DNA of 64,000 nucleotides from Seleniibacterium sp963677135 (GCA_963677135.2 CAXXLS010000014.1:310001-374000), one strand, 5' to 3'; positions 34,928-43,985 are shown, counted from the first letter of the stretch. Notes: generated from the letters alone by a model not told the origin. Program-made: numbers and translations.

Positions 34928-35662
34928 TTAGAAGGAGGCTCGACCAGGGTCAAGACACACTGCCACAGTACTCACAGGCTCCCACTGCGGCCGCCGCCCC
35001 TGCCCGTTCCAGGATGAAGAGATTTTTATTTCATAAAGAGTTGAGCCAAAACCGTTGTAGCTGACAATATCCTTACCACTGACTGTGCGACCGGTATCAC
35101 TTCTGGCTCTGGCAAAAATTCTTAACTGCTTACAGGCAAACCCATCCGAAATTCTTCCTGTCAACAAAACATAGCCATGCTTCTGCCCGGCACTGGTCGT
35201 TGAGAAAGTAAATTCCGGGGGAACGTCATGGTTGGGTTGTACAGTTTTGGCAGCAGCCTTTCTCAGTCTATCAAGGGTTGCGGCTCGTTTATTCTGAGAT
35301 ACACCAGTGGCGGCCAGGTAACCAATCTCTCTCGGAGTATAAGCCATCGCATCGGCATGATTAGGCCGATCCGAATAAACGACCCGACCATTCTCATCAA
35401 CCCAGCGATACATTGTGGGTTGCTTTGGCGTGGGCTTTAAGATTTCAGGCCGCGTCGCAACCTTCTTGACGTTTTTTGCTGACAAATGACCAAGTTTGAC
35501 AGGCTCAGCAACAGACGCAGGAAACACCCGATCTATCCGCGAGGATTCAGAAGTCGCTACTTGTGAAGACGCCAGGAAATGCTTCTGAATTGGCGGCCAG
35601 AGGAAAATTCCGGCAACCGCCACCAGAAAAAGTCTAAACAATATTTTTATGAATGTATCCAC
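34928..35662 (-). CDS. membrane-anchored DUF4124-domain protein
   Basis: A 244-residue protein with an N-terminal signal or anchor helix (ILFRLFLVAVAGIFLWPP) and the DUF4124 signature MYRWVDENGRVVYSDRPN near residue 85, normally a periplasmic domain of unknown role. The C-terminal 90 residues (VLLTGRISDGFACKQLRIFA onward) look like a small beta-sandwich. It lies 18 bases after the NERD gene and may be the last gene of the operon beginning at 39240. Confidence 0.75.
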   Translation of the reverse strand: MDTFIKILFRLFLVAVAGIFLWPPIQKHFLASSQVATSESSRIDRVFPASVAEPVKLGHLSAKNVKKVATRPEILKPTPKQPTMYRWVDENGRVVYSDRPNHADAMAYTPREIGYLAATGVSQNKRAATLDRLRKAAAKTVQPNHDVPPEFTFSTTSAGQKHGYVLLTGRISDGFACKQLRIFARARSDTGRTVSGKDIVSYNGFGSTLYEIKISSSWNGQGRRPQWEPVSTVAVCLDPGRASF

Positions 35663-35680
35663 GTGCCCCCTCCCAAGGAA

Positions 35681-36589
35681 CTATGACTTTTTCCTTTTTT
35701 TCTTGTATGCACTCGGTTCAACATTGCGACAACGTTGCTCAACCTGATGCGCTATACGCTGAACCAGCTCGGGAGAGAGTCGAGAAAAATTCATCTTTTT
35801 CAAATGATAGATTTCCTTGCCGCTCAGAACCCGTACATCCCCCGCCCCCTTGCGCTCTATGAACCAACCAGGCAAGACAACAACTCCCGCAACCGCAACA
35901 GTCTCACCAACAGCACTGGACAGCCATTTACTGAGCCATTCGGCTTGCCTTTTTGCCTGGTTTAATGGCTCCGTTTCAAACCAACCAGGAAAATTCAAGC
36001 GTTTGCCATCGAAAACAATTAATGCATCCGCTTTCCCTCGGCCATTGTCCGGCTTTGCTCGACCTTTTGTTTCAACGGCAAAAACACCATTAGGGCCAAT
36101 TGCAATATGGTCAATATTAAAATTTTCCGAGGGGAAATCATGAAAGACTCTAAACCCTTCTATCATCAGTTGATTTAATTCTTCGCCGACCGCCCTTTCA
36201 GCATCAAGTCCAAGACGATAATGGCCTCTTTTTTCAAAAAGTTTCACCAATCTTCGAATCATCACTACAATAAAAACGAGGCCGACAACAATTAAGAGGA
36301 AAAGGAGGAAAGGTGCATGTTCTGGATCTTTGATGAGTTGAAATAAATAGCTGCTATAGACAGAAAAAGGAACAATTATAACGATCACCAAACTTTCAGT
36401 TATCAAATCGGACAGATCTTCGATTTTCTTAATCAGTGTCTCACCCGGAGAAGATAATAAATTCTGACTCAAGGGTGAGCGTTTTCCTTTCTGTTTAAAC
36501 CTGATTATCCATAAAGCAGGATAAGAAACAACAAACATAGCAGCAATAACTAGGATAGAAGGTAAAATGCTCCACAACATAGCAATCAA
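35681..36589 (-). CDS. membrane-bound NERD-domain nuclease-like protein
   Basis: A 302-residue protein with three hydrophobic helices (about residues 5-28, 65-85 and 93-112), then a cytoplasmic NERD domain: RLGLDAERAVGEELNQL, Asp in NIDHIAIGPNGVFAVETKG with the Glu-x-Lys pair, which is the PD-(D/E)XK nuclease core. The C-terminus is Lys/Arg-rich. NERD proteins occur in DNA processing and defence genes. Its start overlaps the stop of the preceding gene (ATGA), so both are made together. Confidence 0.82.
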   Translation of the reverse strand: MIAMLWSILPSILVIAAMFVVSYPALWIIRFKQKGKRSPLSQNLLSSPGETLIKKIEDLSDLITESLVIVIIVPFSVYSSYLFQLIKDPEHAPFLLFLLIVVGLVFIVVMIRRLVKLFEKRGHYRLGLDAERAVGEELNQLMIEGFRVFHDFPSENFNIDHIAIGPNGVFAVETKGRAKPDNGRGKADALIVFDGKRLNFPGWFETEPLNQAKRQAEWLSKWLSSAVGETVAVAGVVVLPGWFIERKGAGDVRVLSGKEIYHLKKMNFSRLSPELVQRIAHQVEQRCRNVEPSAYKKKRKKS

Positions 36590-37503
36590 CTCATTTCATA
36601 ACTGCGTATTAAATATTCCTTGGCTTTTTCAAGGTCCTCAGCTGTTTTGATCGTGATTTCCAGATCACCAGTTCCAAAATGCCCAATATGTCGGACATCA
36701 CGCAGAAACCCTTGATTTGCATCAAGATCAACAGAATCCGGTGAAAACTTAGTGTAGACCAGGATCTTTTCTGACTGGTTGTAGAGCTCAACACAGGCAA
36801 AATTTTTCAAGCGCTTGAAGGCGAAGTAATATTTCAGCGTTTTCTGCTGAACGTCATCGCCTAATGCAAGCAGATAGGCTTTTAATTCTTCATAAATATC
36901 TCGCAGTGGCTGTTTTGCCTGAGCTAAATTGTCACTCACGGTTTTATATTGTGGCCTGTTTTTATCATGACTGGCTTCCTCATCAATGGCCACAGTTGCA
37001 CTCGTGGCATTGACCAATTCGAGCAATAACAACTCATCTCCATATTTTCGATAACGGATTAGTTCGATATTACGGTTGATCTGCTGGACGGCATGTCCGT
37101 CGTACTTAGTGAAGTCGCCGGCAATGCATAGAAGACGCGGTGTTGACCATTCAATGGTATCAGCCTCTTCTTTGCAGAAGCGTTCCATTACCAGCAACTT
37201 AAACTCGGCCCTGTGATCCATCAACCAATCGAGGTAAAAAAGTCCCTGATTGACAACATTCTCATTGGCCGCGCGTTTATATTCGATGATTACCGGACAG
37301 CCGTTTTCATCTAGACCTAAGGTATCGATACGGCCAGCGTGGGTTTTCCCGGTGGAATATTCGGAAGCGAGAAAACGGATCCCCAGTAAAGCTTCAAGGT
37401 TCCGCTCCATCAATTCTTGCAACGATTTTTCTAGAGCTACAGACTTTCCTGAAAGCTCATGAACCAAGCAATTACCTATTTTGAATAGTTTAATATCAGA
37501 CAT
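36586..37503 (-). CDS. PD-(D/E)XK nuclease-like protein with DUF5655-like C-terminus
   Basis: A 305-residue protein. Residues about 55-95 carry the nuclease-fold core GRIDTLGLDENGCPVIIEYK, with Asp and Glu-x-Lys spaced as in NucS/DUF91-type PD-(D/E)XK domains. The C-terminal 110 residues (LRDIYEELKAYLLALGDDVQ...FACVELYNQSEKILVYTKF) match the DUF5655 pattern often annotated as a predicted transport protein; this looks instead like a nucleic-acid-associated domain. It lies between an HNH nuclease gene (27 bases) and the NERD gene (overlapping), supporting a shared defence or DNA-repair task. Confidence 0.75.
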   Translation of the reverse strand: MSDIKLFKIGNCLVHELSGKSVALEKSLQELMERNLEALLGIRFLASEYSTGKTHAGRIDTLGLDENGCPVIIEYKRAANENVVNQGLFYLDWLMDHRAEFKLLVMERFCKEEADTIEWSTPRLLCIAGDFTKYDGHAVQQINRNIELIRYRKYGDELLLLELVNATSATVAIDEEASHDKNRPQYKTVSDNLAQAKQPLRDIYEELKAYLLALGDDVQQKTLKYYFAFKRLKNFACVELYNQSEKILVYTKFSPDSVDLDANQGFLRDVRHIGHFGTGDLEITIKTAEDLEKAKEYLIRSYEMS

Positions 37504-37530
37504 TCAATTCACATCTTACTAAACAAATTA

Positions 37531-38658
37531 TTACTGCCTAAAAGGCCCGCTGCGGTGACAATCCAAATATTTGCGATGTTGAGGATGAATCGGAAACGCC
37601 ATTCCTTCCTTAATTCCCAACACCTTCGGGTTTTCCAACTGGCTGGAAATCATCACCCGGCCGCTATCCTCAAAGGAGATAAAGCCCAGGTCGAAGGCCT
37701 TATCCAGGTTTGCCAATAACAATAGGCCGTTAAATCGATCCAGGCGTTCCTGATTGTTAGAGCTTTTCCAAGGCTTGATATGTGATGCGACCAGCAACGG
37801 GGGATTCGGGTAACCCGTCACAGCGCAGCGGCCCTGCCACATACTGATCAACTTTTCACGGAAACGGCCCTGTCCCAGACGCGCCTTAGCCAAGATCTCT
37901 TTTTCGGTCTTGTTCAGAGATTGATCCCGCCATACCTGCCGTATATCCTGGGTGATATCTACCTGAGACAGATCGGCGCGAAAACGTACATAGGAATTGA
38001 TCGCAGCGCTATACATACCTTTACCGCGATTATCCCGGACAACAAATTCGTCCAACCCTTTGGCTTTCTCGGTTAACTCATAAACTTTGCGATAGGACTG
38101 AACTTCGGTCAGCGACTCAGCGACAAACCCCGCACTATTAAGCCAGCGTGGAATGGAGCTTTGCAGGGCATTCAGGTAATTCTTCGCGGTTTTTTCCGAT
38201 TTGCCAACATTGACCAACCATTGCTCGAAAAGTTGCGAGAAATTGGTTAGGTTTTCCGTTAAAGCGATTTTTAATTCATTCGCAGCAACCGTCCCCTTTA
38301 AATAGCCAAAAAGTTCGTCATCAATGCTGGCGTGGGAAACGGCCTTTCGCGAGTACCTCTTCACGATTGGTTCTAAATAGCCTGCGTTATAATGCAGTTT
38401 CCAGAAGCCTTCGCTGCGCAGATGGAAGAACGGAAGCTCAGGTTTGTCGCTATCATTCCCTTGGCGTAACGAATCGAAATAATAACTAAAACGCTCCTTA
38501 AGGACCTTATCCAATTCGATTCGATTACGATGGATCTTACCTGCCTGGATAAGGTCCATGACCGCGAGTAGCATACACACTTTATGCGGACTTTTACGGC
38601 CATGCTGGGCGTTCATATTCAGGTGACTGAACTTATCAATGTAATCGTCCAGTGCCAT
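37531..38658 (-). CDS. HNH endonuclease
   Basis: A 375-residue protein. The C-terminal 120 residues are an HNH_2-type nuclease: ARLGQGRFREKLISMWQGRC, AVTGYPNPPLLVASHIKPW, and ERLDRFNGLLLLANLDKAFD followed by GFISFEDSGRV. The His in ASHIKPW, the Asn in FNGLLL and the downstream Asp are the expected metal-finger residues. The N-terminal part (MNAQHGRKSPHKVCMLLAVM and following) resembles the head domain of McrA-like modification-dependent restriction enzymes. It begins six bases after the methyltransferase stop. Likely a DNA-cutting effector. Confidence 0.85.
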   Translation of the reverse strand: MALDDYIDKFSHLNMNAQHGRKSPHKVCMLLAVMDLIQAGKIHRNRIELDKVLKERFSYYFDSLRQGNDSDKPELPFFHLRSEGFWKLHYNAGYLEPIVKRYSRKAVSHASIDDELFGYLKGTVAANELKIALTENLTNFSQLFEQWLVNVGKSEKTAKNYLNALQSSIPRWLNSAGFVAESLTEVQSYRKVYELTEKAKGLDEFVVRDNRGKGMYSAAINSYVRFRADLSQVDITQDIRQVWRDQSLNKTEKEILAKARLGQGRFREKLISMWQGRCAVTGYPNPPLLVASHIKPWKSSNNQERLDRFNGLLLLANLDKAFDLGFISFEDSGRVMISSQLENPKVLGIKEGMAFPIHPQHRKYLDCHRSGPFRQ

Positions 38659-38664
38659 GCGGAA

Positions 38665-39240
38665 TTATCCCTTCACCAAAATCGCATTCAACCACTTCTC
38701 ATCCTCATGCCCGGGTCGCAGATCGTCCGTCTGCCAAATTCTGTCCATTATAAAACACGTTTCTGACAAAATTCTGACCAGCTGTGTTTCATTCAGATTG
38801 GTAAAGCGTCGCCCATCCTGTTCGACCTCCCCTTCCCCGTATTTGAAGGAACAGTAGAACACCCCGTCCGGAGCCAGGAAACGGGCCAGATGATTGAGGG
38901 TTTCAGGCAACTGCGCCACCGGCAGGTGGAGCAACGAGGCGCAGGCCCAGATGGCGTGAAGACTTTGCGGGGATGTCTGAAAATCAAAAAAGGTGCCGTG
39001 CTGGATATCGAGACCGGTGTTCTTTCGGGCCAGCGTCACCAGCTGTTCGCTGGCATCAAAGGCCAGCACCCGATATCCGCGCCGGGCGAAAGCCTGAGCA
39101 TCCCGCCCTGAGCCACAACCGGCATCGAGAATCGTGTTACCGGGCTGCAGACGGGCCAGAAACGGTGCATAGAGACTTTCCATTTCGACCTGAAAAGTAC
39201 TATCAAAATATGCCTGGGCGTTTTGATCGTAGTAACTCAT
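38665..39240 (-). CDS. class I SAM-dependent methyltransferase, small-molecule type
   Basis: A 191-residue protein starting at MSYYDQNAQAYFDSTFQVEM; the longer frame to 39291 is less likely. Motif I is ILDAGCGSGRDAQAFARRGY, motif II LAFDASEQLV, motif IV AIWACASLLHLP. There is no DPPY/NPPF motif and no target-recognition domain, so it is not a typical DNA modification enzyme. Such methyltransferases do recur beside HNH nucleases and helicases. It is first in the operon running to 34928. The 530 bases upstream hold repeats but no clear promoter. Confidence 0.82.
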   Translation of the reverse strand: MSYYDQNAQAYFDSTFQVEMESLYAPFLARLQPGNTILDAGCGSGRDAQAFARRGYRVLAFDASEQLVTLARKNTGLDIQHGTFFDFQTSPQSLHAIWACASLLHLPVAQLPETLNHLARFLAPDGVFYCSFKYGEGEVEQDGRRFTNLNETQLVRILSETCFIMDRIWQTDDLRPGHEDEKWLNAILVKG

Positions 39241-39769
39241 GGGTGCCCGAATTGATGAGAGCGGAAATGCTGGAAGGGAAACGGACGCCAAGCGAACTCC
39301 CCCTCGCTTTGCATATCATATCAGAATCATTGTTTAAAAATATCCCCCGCCTGCTGCGAGTTCAAGGGTTTTAATAAAAAAACGAGCCCTCACTGCTAAC
39401 TGTTGACAGGCAGCGCTGCAAACGATAAAGGACGTGGCCTTTCGAAAGGGAGCATAGACATGATCTGTTGTCCACAAACAGCACGAAAGACACGGAAAAG
39501 CGAACGCGTCCAAAGGACACCAGATCCGGTGAGGAAAAGGAAAAATCGGTTTTTGATATAATTCCGTGCTTTCCGTGGACAACAAGTCAACCAGATATCA
39601 TCCTTTTTGCGCTGATCCTTGCCTATTTGTGTTATTTGCGGAACAGGACAAAGCAGCGGAAAAGACCCTCGAAATCGCCTGAAAGGCTTCCTTATTTTCT
39701 CCTTGACAAAAGCCACCAGCAAGATATTTTAATTAACAGTATTCAAGAGATTAATCTTAAAGCCTTTTT
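39241..39769. other. intergenic region with repeat fragments
   Basis: No gene is supported. It contains the left 37-bp direct repeat (39561-39597) and, at about 39466-39497, a partial inverted copy (TTGTCCAC...CACGAAAGACACGGAA), so repeat copies in both orientations lie here. This sort of CACGAAAGACACGGAA sequence is a common dispersed motif in many environmental bacteria. Confidence 0.6.
39561..39597 (+). repeat. left 37-bp direct repeat of the two-gene cassette
   Basis: Starts ATTCCGTGCTTTCCGTGGAC; identical, as read, to 40702-40738. The pair encloses the two genes at 39770-40650. Confidence 0.9.
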
Positions 39770-40177
39770 TTGACTACACAGCAAACGGTTTATGGGGTGG
39801 GGATAAATATATTGGACCAGATTGTCATAAACAGAGACAATGCTGGAAATCCAGCATCGGTGGTGTTCGGCACAATTACCGTGAATGGCGTAAAAAAAGG
39901 CGTAACACTGGAGCCTGAAACGAGAAAAATCGGCAAAGGCACATATAACGCAAGACTTTACAGAAGCCCTAAATTCGGAAGAATGGTCATTTTACTGGAT
40001 GTTTCTGGCAGAACCTATATTGAAATACATGCCGGCAACAGCCTGAAAGACACCTCCGGCTGTATATTAGTCGGAAAAACCAGAAGCGGTAGCGCCATTC
40101 TCAATTCGTCCTCGACCCTGTCGTCTGTAATTAACGCGATATCAACTCCGGACAACATTCAGGTGCGAATCAAATGA
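39770..40177 (+). CDS. DUF5675-like protein
   Basis: Up to 135 residues from a TTG at 39770; an in-frame stop at 39758 limits the start, and GTG 39794 or TTG 39812 are alternatives with no better ribosome site. The core YNARLYRSPKFGRMVILLDV then IEIHAGNSLKDTSGCILVGK matches the DUF5675 pattern, in which a His-x-Gly-Asn and a later Gly-Cys-Ile recall the His/Cys pair of L,D-transpeptidases. That suggests action on peptidoglycan, not proven. The uncertain start could mean 5' loss. It overlaps the next gene by four bases and is lower in GC than its neighbours. Confidence 0.7.
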   Translation: MTTQQTVYGVGINILDQIVINRDNAGNPASVVFGTITVNGVKKGVTLEPETRKIGKGTYNARLYRSPKFGRMVILLDVSGRTYIEIHAGNSLKDTSGCILVGKTRSGSAILNSSSTLSSVINAISTPDNIQVRIK

Positions 40178-40650
40178 AAAAAGGGATTATTGTCAATTTA
40201 TTTCTACTCCTGTCTTTTACCTGCAATGCCGCGACTCTGACCGAAAAGGCCGATACGGATTATTTTGAAACCCTTCACAAAATCGAATCGATAAAAAATC
40301 AAAGCCAGAAGATCCAGCAGCGTCAATTGCTCTTCGACCAGTTGGCCAATGATTTTGTGAATGGCAACCCCACCCAATTCATAACGATAAAGCAGGGTTT
40401 TCTGGAGATCCTCATTGAAAATCCCCAATTTTTCTTTAACGGAATGAGCAGAAATAAGGACGCCTACACGTTATGGAAAGAGAAATTCAACCTTCACTGG
40501 ATCAAAGCCCCTCCCAATAAATATAACGAACTGAAAGAATCGGCCATCAAGCACCTGAAAGCTGAAATCTTGCACCAAAAGAACATCCTTCGCATGGAGC
40601 AGGAAGTGCTGAAACTTATAAACGAAACACCCGTCACAACGTTAGATTGA
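40174..40650 (+). CDS. exported hypothetical protein, possible immunity partner
   Basis: A 158-residue protein with a clear signal peptide, MKKGIIVNLFLLLSFTCNAA. The mature part is an all-helical, Lys/Gln/Asn-rich protein without recognisable domain or cysteine motif. Start overlaps the DUF5675-like gene (ATGA), so the two are co-translated. A periplasmic helical protein coupled to a putative wall-active enzyme would fit an effector-immunity pair, but no secretion genes are near. Confidence 0.7.
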   Translation: MKKGIIVNLFLLLSFTCNAATLTEKADTDYFETLHKIESIKNQSQKIQQRQLLFDQLANDFVNGNPTQFITIKQGFLEILIENPQFFFNGMSRNKDAYTLWKEKFNLHWIKAPPNKYNELKESAIKHLKAEILHQKNILRMEQEVLKLINETPVTTLD

Positions 40651-40701
40651 AGGTTCCCCAAAAAATAAAAAAAACGATCATGTTTTTTGTCCCTGATCGT
40701 C

Positions 40702-40738
40702 ATTCCGTGCTTTCCGTGGACAACAAGTCAACCAGATA
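40702..40738 (+). repeat. right 37-bp direct repeat of the two-gene cassette
   Basis: Copy of 39561-39597. The segment from one repeat to the other is 1141 bp and carries exactly two overlapping genes. Confidence 0.9.
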
Positions 40739-40842
40739 ACAGCCCTGCTGATTCTCCCTCCGCCTCCCGCACCATCAAATACCCCGGATTCCACAATGCG
40801 AAACAATCTCCCATTTAAATTTCAAAACCCCGTTATCTGATA

Positions 40843-40869
40843 TTGACATGTCTGGTCATATGATATAAT
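40843..40869 (+). promoter_or_regulatory. promoter and structured leader of the second TRAP operon
   Basis: TTGACA (40843-40848) and TATAAT (40864-40869) are perfect boxes but only 15 bases apart, which predicts dependence on an activator or weak activity. The roughly 140-base leader to dctP holds two hairpins: TGGCTGT...ACAGCCA (about 40882-40922) and AGTCCTT-CCTT-AAAGGACT (about 40948-40966). No known riboswitch consensus was recognised. Confidence 0.5.
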
Positions 40870-41013
40870 TGATCGGCATAAGTGGCTGTAAAGCCTTAAA
40901 GTATTTCAATTTAACAGCCAGTTGGAGGATTCTTCACCCCAGGAAAAGTCCTTCCTTAAAGGACTGAAGGAGCCATCGAGAAAATACCCACACACCAGAA
41001 GAGGAGAGGTAAG

Positions 41014-41997
41014 ATGAAAAGACGTTTTACAATGTTGTTGGCGCTGATCATTGCCGTCTCGACCCTGACCGCAACGCATGCCTTTGCCGTGGAAAAGCTG
41101 AAGTGGGCTCATGTCTATGAGACCAGCCAGCCTTACCACAAATGGGCCCTGTGGGCTGCAGATGAAGTTAAAAAGCGGTCAAACGGCCGGTATGAAGTTG
41201 AAGTTTTCCCCGCCTCCTCCCTGGGCAAGGAAGTCGACATCAACGAGGGCCTGTCCCTGGGAACCGTCGACATCATCTATACCGGAAACCAGTTCGCGGG
41301 CCGTTCCTACGGGCCGATTTCCATTGCCGGGTATCCCTATGTCTTCAAAAGCCTCGACCATTGGAAGAAATTCATGGCGAGTGATCTGTTCCAGGACCTT
41401 GCGGCAGGCTACGAGAAAGCCGCCGGGCATAAGGTCATCACCGCAACCTACTATGGCCAGCGCCATGTCACCTCGAAAAAACCGGTCAGCAATCCGGCCG
41501 ACATGAAGGGCCTGAAAATCCGCGTCCCCAACGCTCCGGCCTACACCATTTTCCCCAAGGCGACCGGCGCCAACCCGACCCCTATCGCTTTTGCCGAGGT
41601 CTACCTGGCTCTGCAGCAGGGGACCGTAGATGCCCAGGAAAACCCGCTGCCGACCATCCAGGCCAAGAAGTTTTATGAAGTCCAGAAGTACATCAACCTG
41701 ACCGGTCACATTACCGACAGCCTGCTGCTCATCGTCGGCAGCCCTCTTTGGGACCGCCTGAATGATGCCGACCGCAAGCTGTTCCACGATGTGCTCATGG
41801 AAGCCGCCAACAACTGTACTGCCGACGTCGAGAACAAGGAAAAGGCCCTGGTCAGCTGGTTCGAGGAGCAAGGCAACATCGTCAATCAGAATGTTGATGT
41901 CCCGGCCATGCAGAAAGCGACTGCGGCCTATTATGACAGTCATCCCAAAGAGGTCCCCTGGCCCAAGGAGATCTGGGATCGCCTGCAGGCTCTTTAA
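41014..41997 (+). CDS. TRAP transporter substrate-binding protein DctP (second system)
   Basis: A 327-residue periplasmic receptor with signal peptide MKRRFTMLLALIIAVSTLTA...AFA. The ligand-binding signature is GLKIRVPNAPAYTIFPKATG and PIAFAEVYLALQQGTVDAQENPL, the TRAP-P core with the carboxylate-binding Arg. It begins the dctP-dctQ-dctM run at 41014-43985. The following UxaA-type enzyme suggests uptake of a hexuronate or aldarate-type sugar acid. Start supported by GAGGAGAGG. Confidence 0.92.
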   Translation: MKRRFTMLLALIIAVSTLTATHAFAVEKLKWAHVYETSQPYHKWALWAADEVKKRSNGRYEVEVFPASSLGKEVDINEGLSLGTVDIIYTGNQFAGRSYGPISIAGYPYVFKSLDHWKKFMASDLFQDLAAGYEKAAGHKVITATYYGQRHVTSKKPVSNPADMKGLKIRVPNAPAYTIFPKATGANPTPIAFAEVYLALQQGTVDAQENPLPTIQAKKFYEVQKYINLTGHITDSLLLIVGSPLWDRLNDADRKLFHDVLMEAANNCTADVENKEKALVSWFEEQGNIVNQNVDVPAMQKATAAYYDSHPKEVPWPKEIWDRLQAL

Positions 41998-42037
41998 CCG
42001 GCCGCTATCAGCAACCTGAACCAAGAAAGGGACGAAG

Positions 42038-42607
42038 ATGACAGAGCCGAACAAGCCATCCTTCGATGCGAGTTCTCTCGATGACGATCTTGACGCTCCA
42101 ATCGACTGGAAATCCTTTGGCATTGAGGACTATATCGTGTTCATCGTGTTCTGGGTCCTGGCTCTGGACATCTTCGTCCAGTTCTTTTCCCGCTACGTTC
42201 TGGACGATTCCATCGGCTGGACGGAAGAAATCGCGCGCTACCTGCTGATCTCGGTGGGCTTTATCGGGTCGATCATGGCAGTGCGGAAAAATACCCATAT
42301 TATGGTGGAATTCCTGTTCCGCTTCGTGCCGCCCAGGTTCGGCACCTTCCTGACCTATTGCGCCGATGTCGGCCGCATCGCGTTCTTTGCCATGCTGTCG
42401 GTGATCTGCTTCAAATTGGCGGGCAAAACCAAACAGATGATGGTCTCCATCGAGTTTCCGAAGAGCGCCATGTACTACATGGTCAGCGTCTGTCTGGCGG
42501 CCATGGCCATTCGCGCCGTCCAGGTCCTGATCCGGCACATCCGTCAGGGCGGCAGCCGCATCAGCCTGGAGCATGCCGAACATATCCTTCACCCCCCGAC
42601 AGACTGA
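42038..42607 (+). CDS. TRAP transporter small membrane subunit DctQ (second system)
   Basis: A 189-residue protein with four membrane helices and the family motif DDSIGWTEEIARYLLISVGF. The N-terminal 25 residues are acidic and precede the first helix. It sits 40 bases after dctP and 13 before dctM, forming the permease with it. Confidence 0.9.
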   Translation: MTEPNKPSFDASSLDDDLDAPIDWKSFGIEDYIVFIVFWVLALDIFVQFFSRYVLDDSIGWTEEIARYLLISVGFIGSIMAVRKNTHIMVEFLFRFVPPRFGTFLTYCADVGRIAFFAMLSVICFKLAGKTKQMMVSIEFPKSAMYYMVSVCLAAMAIRAVQVLIRHIRQGGSRISLEHAEHILHPPTD

Positions 42608-42620
42608 GAAGGAGGAAGCA

Positions 42621-43985
42621 GTGTCCACACGCCTTGGTCTCAAGATGAATGCGTCTCTCATCATCATTGCCGCGCTCTGCACCATTGCCCTGGCCTTTGC
42701 CGGAAAACCGATCGCCTTTCTGTTTGCAACGGTCTTTCTGTTCCTGATTACCGGGGTGCCGGTGGCGTTGGCCCTGGGCGGATCGTCCCTGCTGTTTGTC
42801 CTGGTGACGGGCAAGGTCCCCGACCTGGTCGTCGCTCACCGCATGGTGAACGGTATCGACAGCTTTCCGCTGCTGGCCGTACCTTTCTTTATCCTGGCCG
42901 GTTCGCTGATGAACGCGGTCGGCATCACCAACCGCATCTTCGCCTTCGCCACCGCCTGCGTCGGCTGGATGTCCGGAGGGCTCGGCCATGTCAACATTGG
43001 CGCCTCCGTCATTTTTGCCGGCATGTCGGGAGCCGCGGTGGCGGACGCCGGGGGGCTGGGCACCATCGAAATCAAGGCGATGCGGGATGCCGGGTATGAT
43101 ACCGACTTTTCCGTAGGTGTCACGGCCGCCTCCTCAACCATCGGCCCGATCATTCCCCCGTCATTGCCAATGGTCATCTACGGGGTCATGGCTTCGGCCT
43201 CCATCGGCCAGCTGTTTGCCGCCGGCTTTGTTCCCGGCCTGCTGATGGCCGGGGCCCTGATGGTCATGGTCTGGTGGTATTCCCGCAAACGCAACTATCC
43301 GCGCGATTCGTCATTTTCCGTCAGGGTCCTGTGGGAGACCTTCAAGCGGGCTTTCATGTCACTGATGACCCCGGTGATTATCGTCGGCGGCATCCTCAGC
43401 GGCGCCGTCACACCGACGGAAGCGGCGGCCGCCGCGGTCGCCTGGGCCCTTTTTCTGGGTCTGATCTGGTACCGCACTCTGAACTTCCGACGCTTCATCA
43501 GAGTCTCCATGGAGACCATTGAAACCACGGCCATTATCCTGCTCATCGTCGCCGGGGCGTCGATCTTTGCCTGGATTCTGACCAGCAACAAAGTCACCGA
43601 GAATTTCGTCAACATGGTGACGGGCCTCACCGACAACCCGATCCTGGTTCTGCTGATCCTCAACATCATCCTGTTCATTGTCGGCTTTTTCATGGAAACC
43701 ATCGCCGCCATCACCATTCTGGTGCCGGTCATGCTGCCGGTGGCGAGTCAGGTGGGAATAGACCCGGTTCACTTTGGCGTGATCATGGTCCTGAACCTGA
43801 TGATCGGTCTGCTGACCCCCCCGGTAGGCATGGTCCTTTACGTTCTGTCCAGGGTGTCCGGGGTTTCTTTCGAACGCTGCACCAAGGCCACTTTGCCATT
43901 CCTTGTCCCCCTGGTTCTGGTGCTGCTGCTGATCACCTTCGTTCCGCAGTTCTCCATGTGGCTGCCGAATCTTATTTACCGATAG
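42621..43985 (+). CDS. TRAP transporter large permease DctM (second system)
   Basis: A 454-residue permease. The start is GTG at 42621, preceded by AAGGAGG; the frame continues upstream into dctQ but without a ribosome site. Signatures: LLAVPFFILAGSLMNAVGIT, FAGMSGAAVADAGGLG, IGPIIPPSLPMVIYG, GAVTPTEAAAAAVAWALF and IGLLTPPVGMVLYV. There is an extra N-terminal helix compared with the DctM at 14473. A strong terminator follows. Confidence 0.93.
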   Translation: MSTRLGLKMNASLIIIAALCTIALAFAGKPIAFLFATVFLFLITGVPVALALGGSSLLFVLVTGKVPDLVVAHRMVNGIDSFPLLAVPFFILAGSLMNAVGITNRIFAFATACVGWMSGGLGHVNIGASVIFAGMSGAAVADAGGLGTIEIKAMRDAGYDTDFSVGVTAASSTIGPIIPPSLPMVIYGVMASASIGQLFAAGFVPGLLMAGALMVMVWWYSRKRNYPRDSSFSVRVLWETFKRAFMSLMTPVIIVGGILSGAVTPTEAAAAAVAWALFLGLIWYRTLNFRRFIRVSMETIETTAIILLIVAGASIFAWILTSNKVTENFVNMVTGLTDNPILVLLILNIILFIVGFFMETIAAITILVPVMLPVASQVGIDPVHFGVIMVLNLMIGLLTPPVGMVLYVLSRVSGVSFERCTKATLPFLVPLVLVLLLITFVPQFSMWLPNLIYR

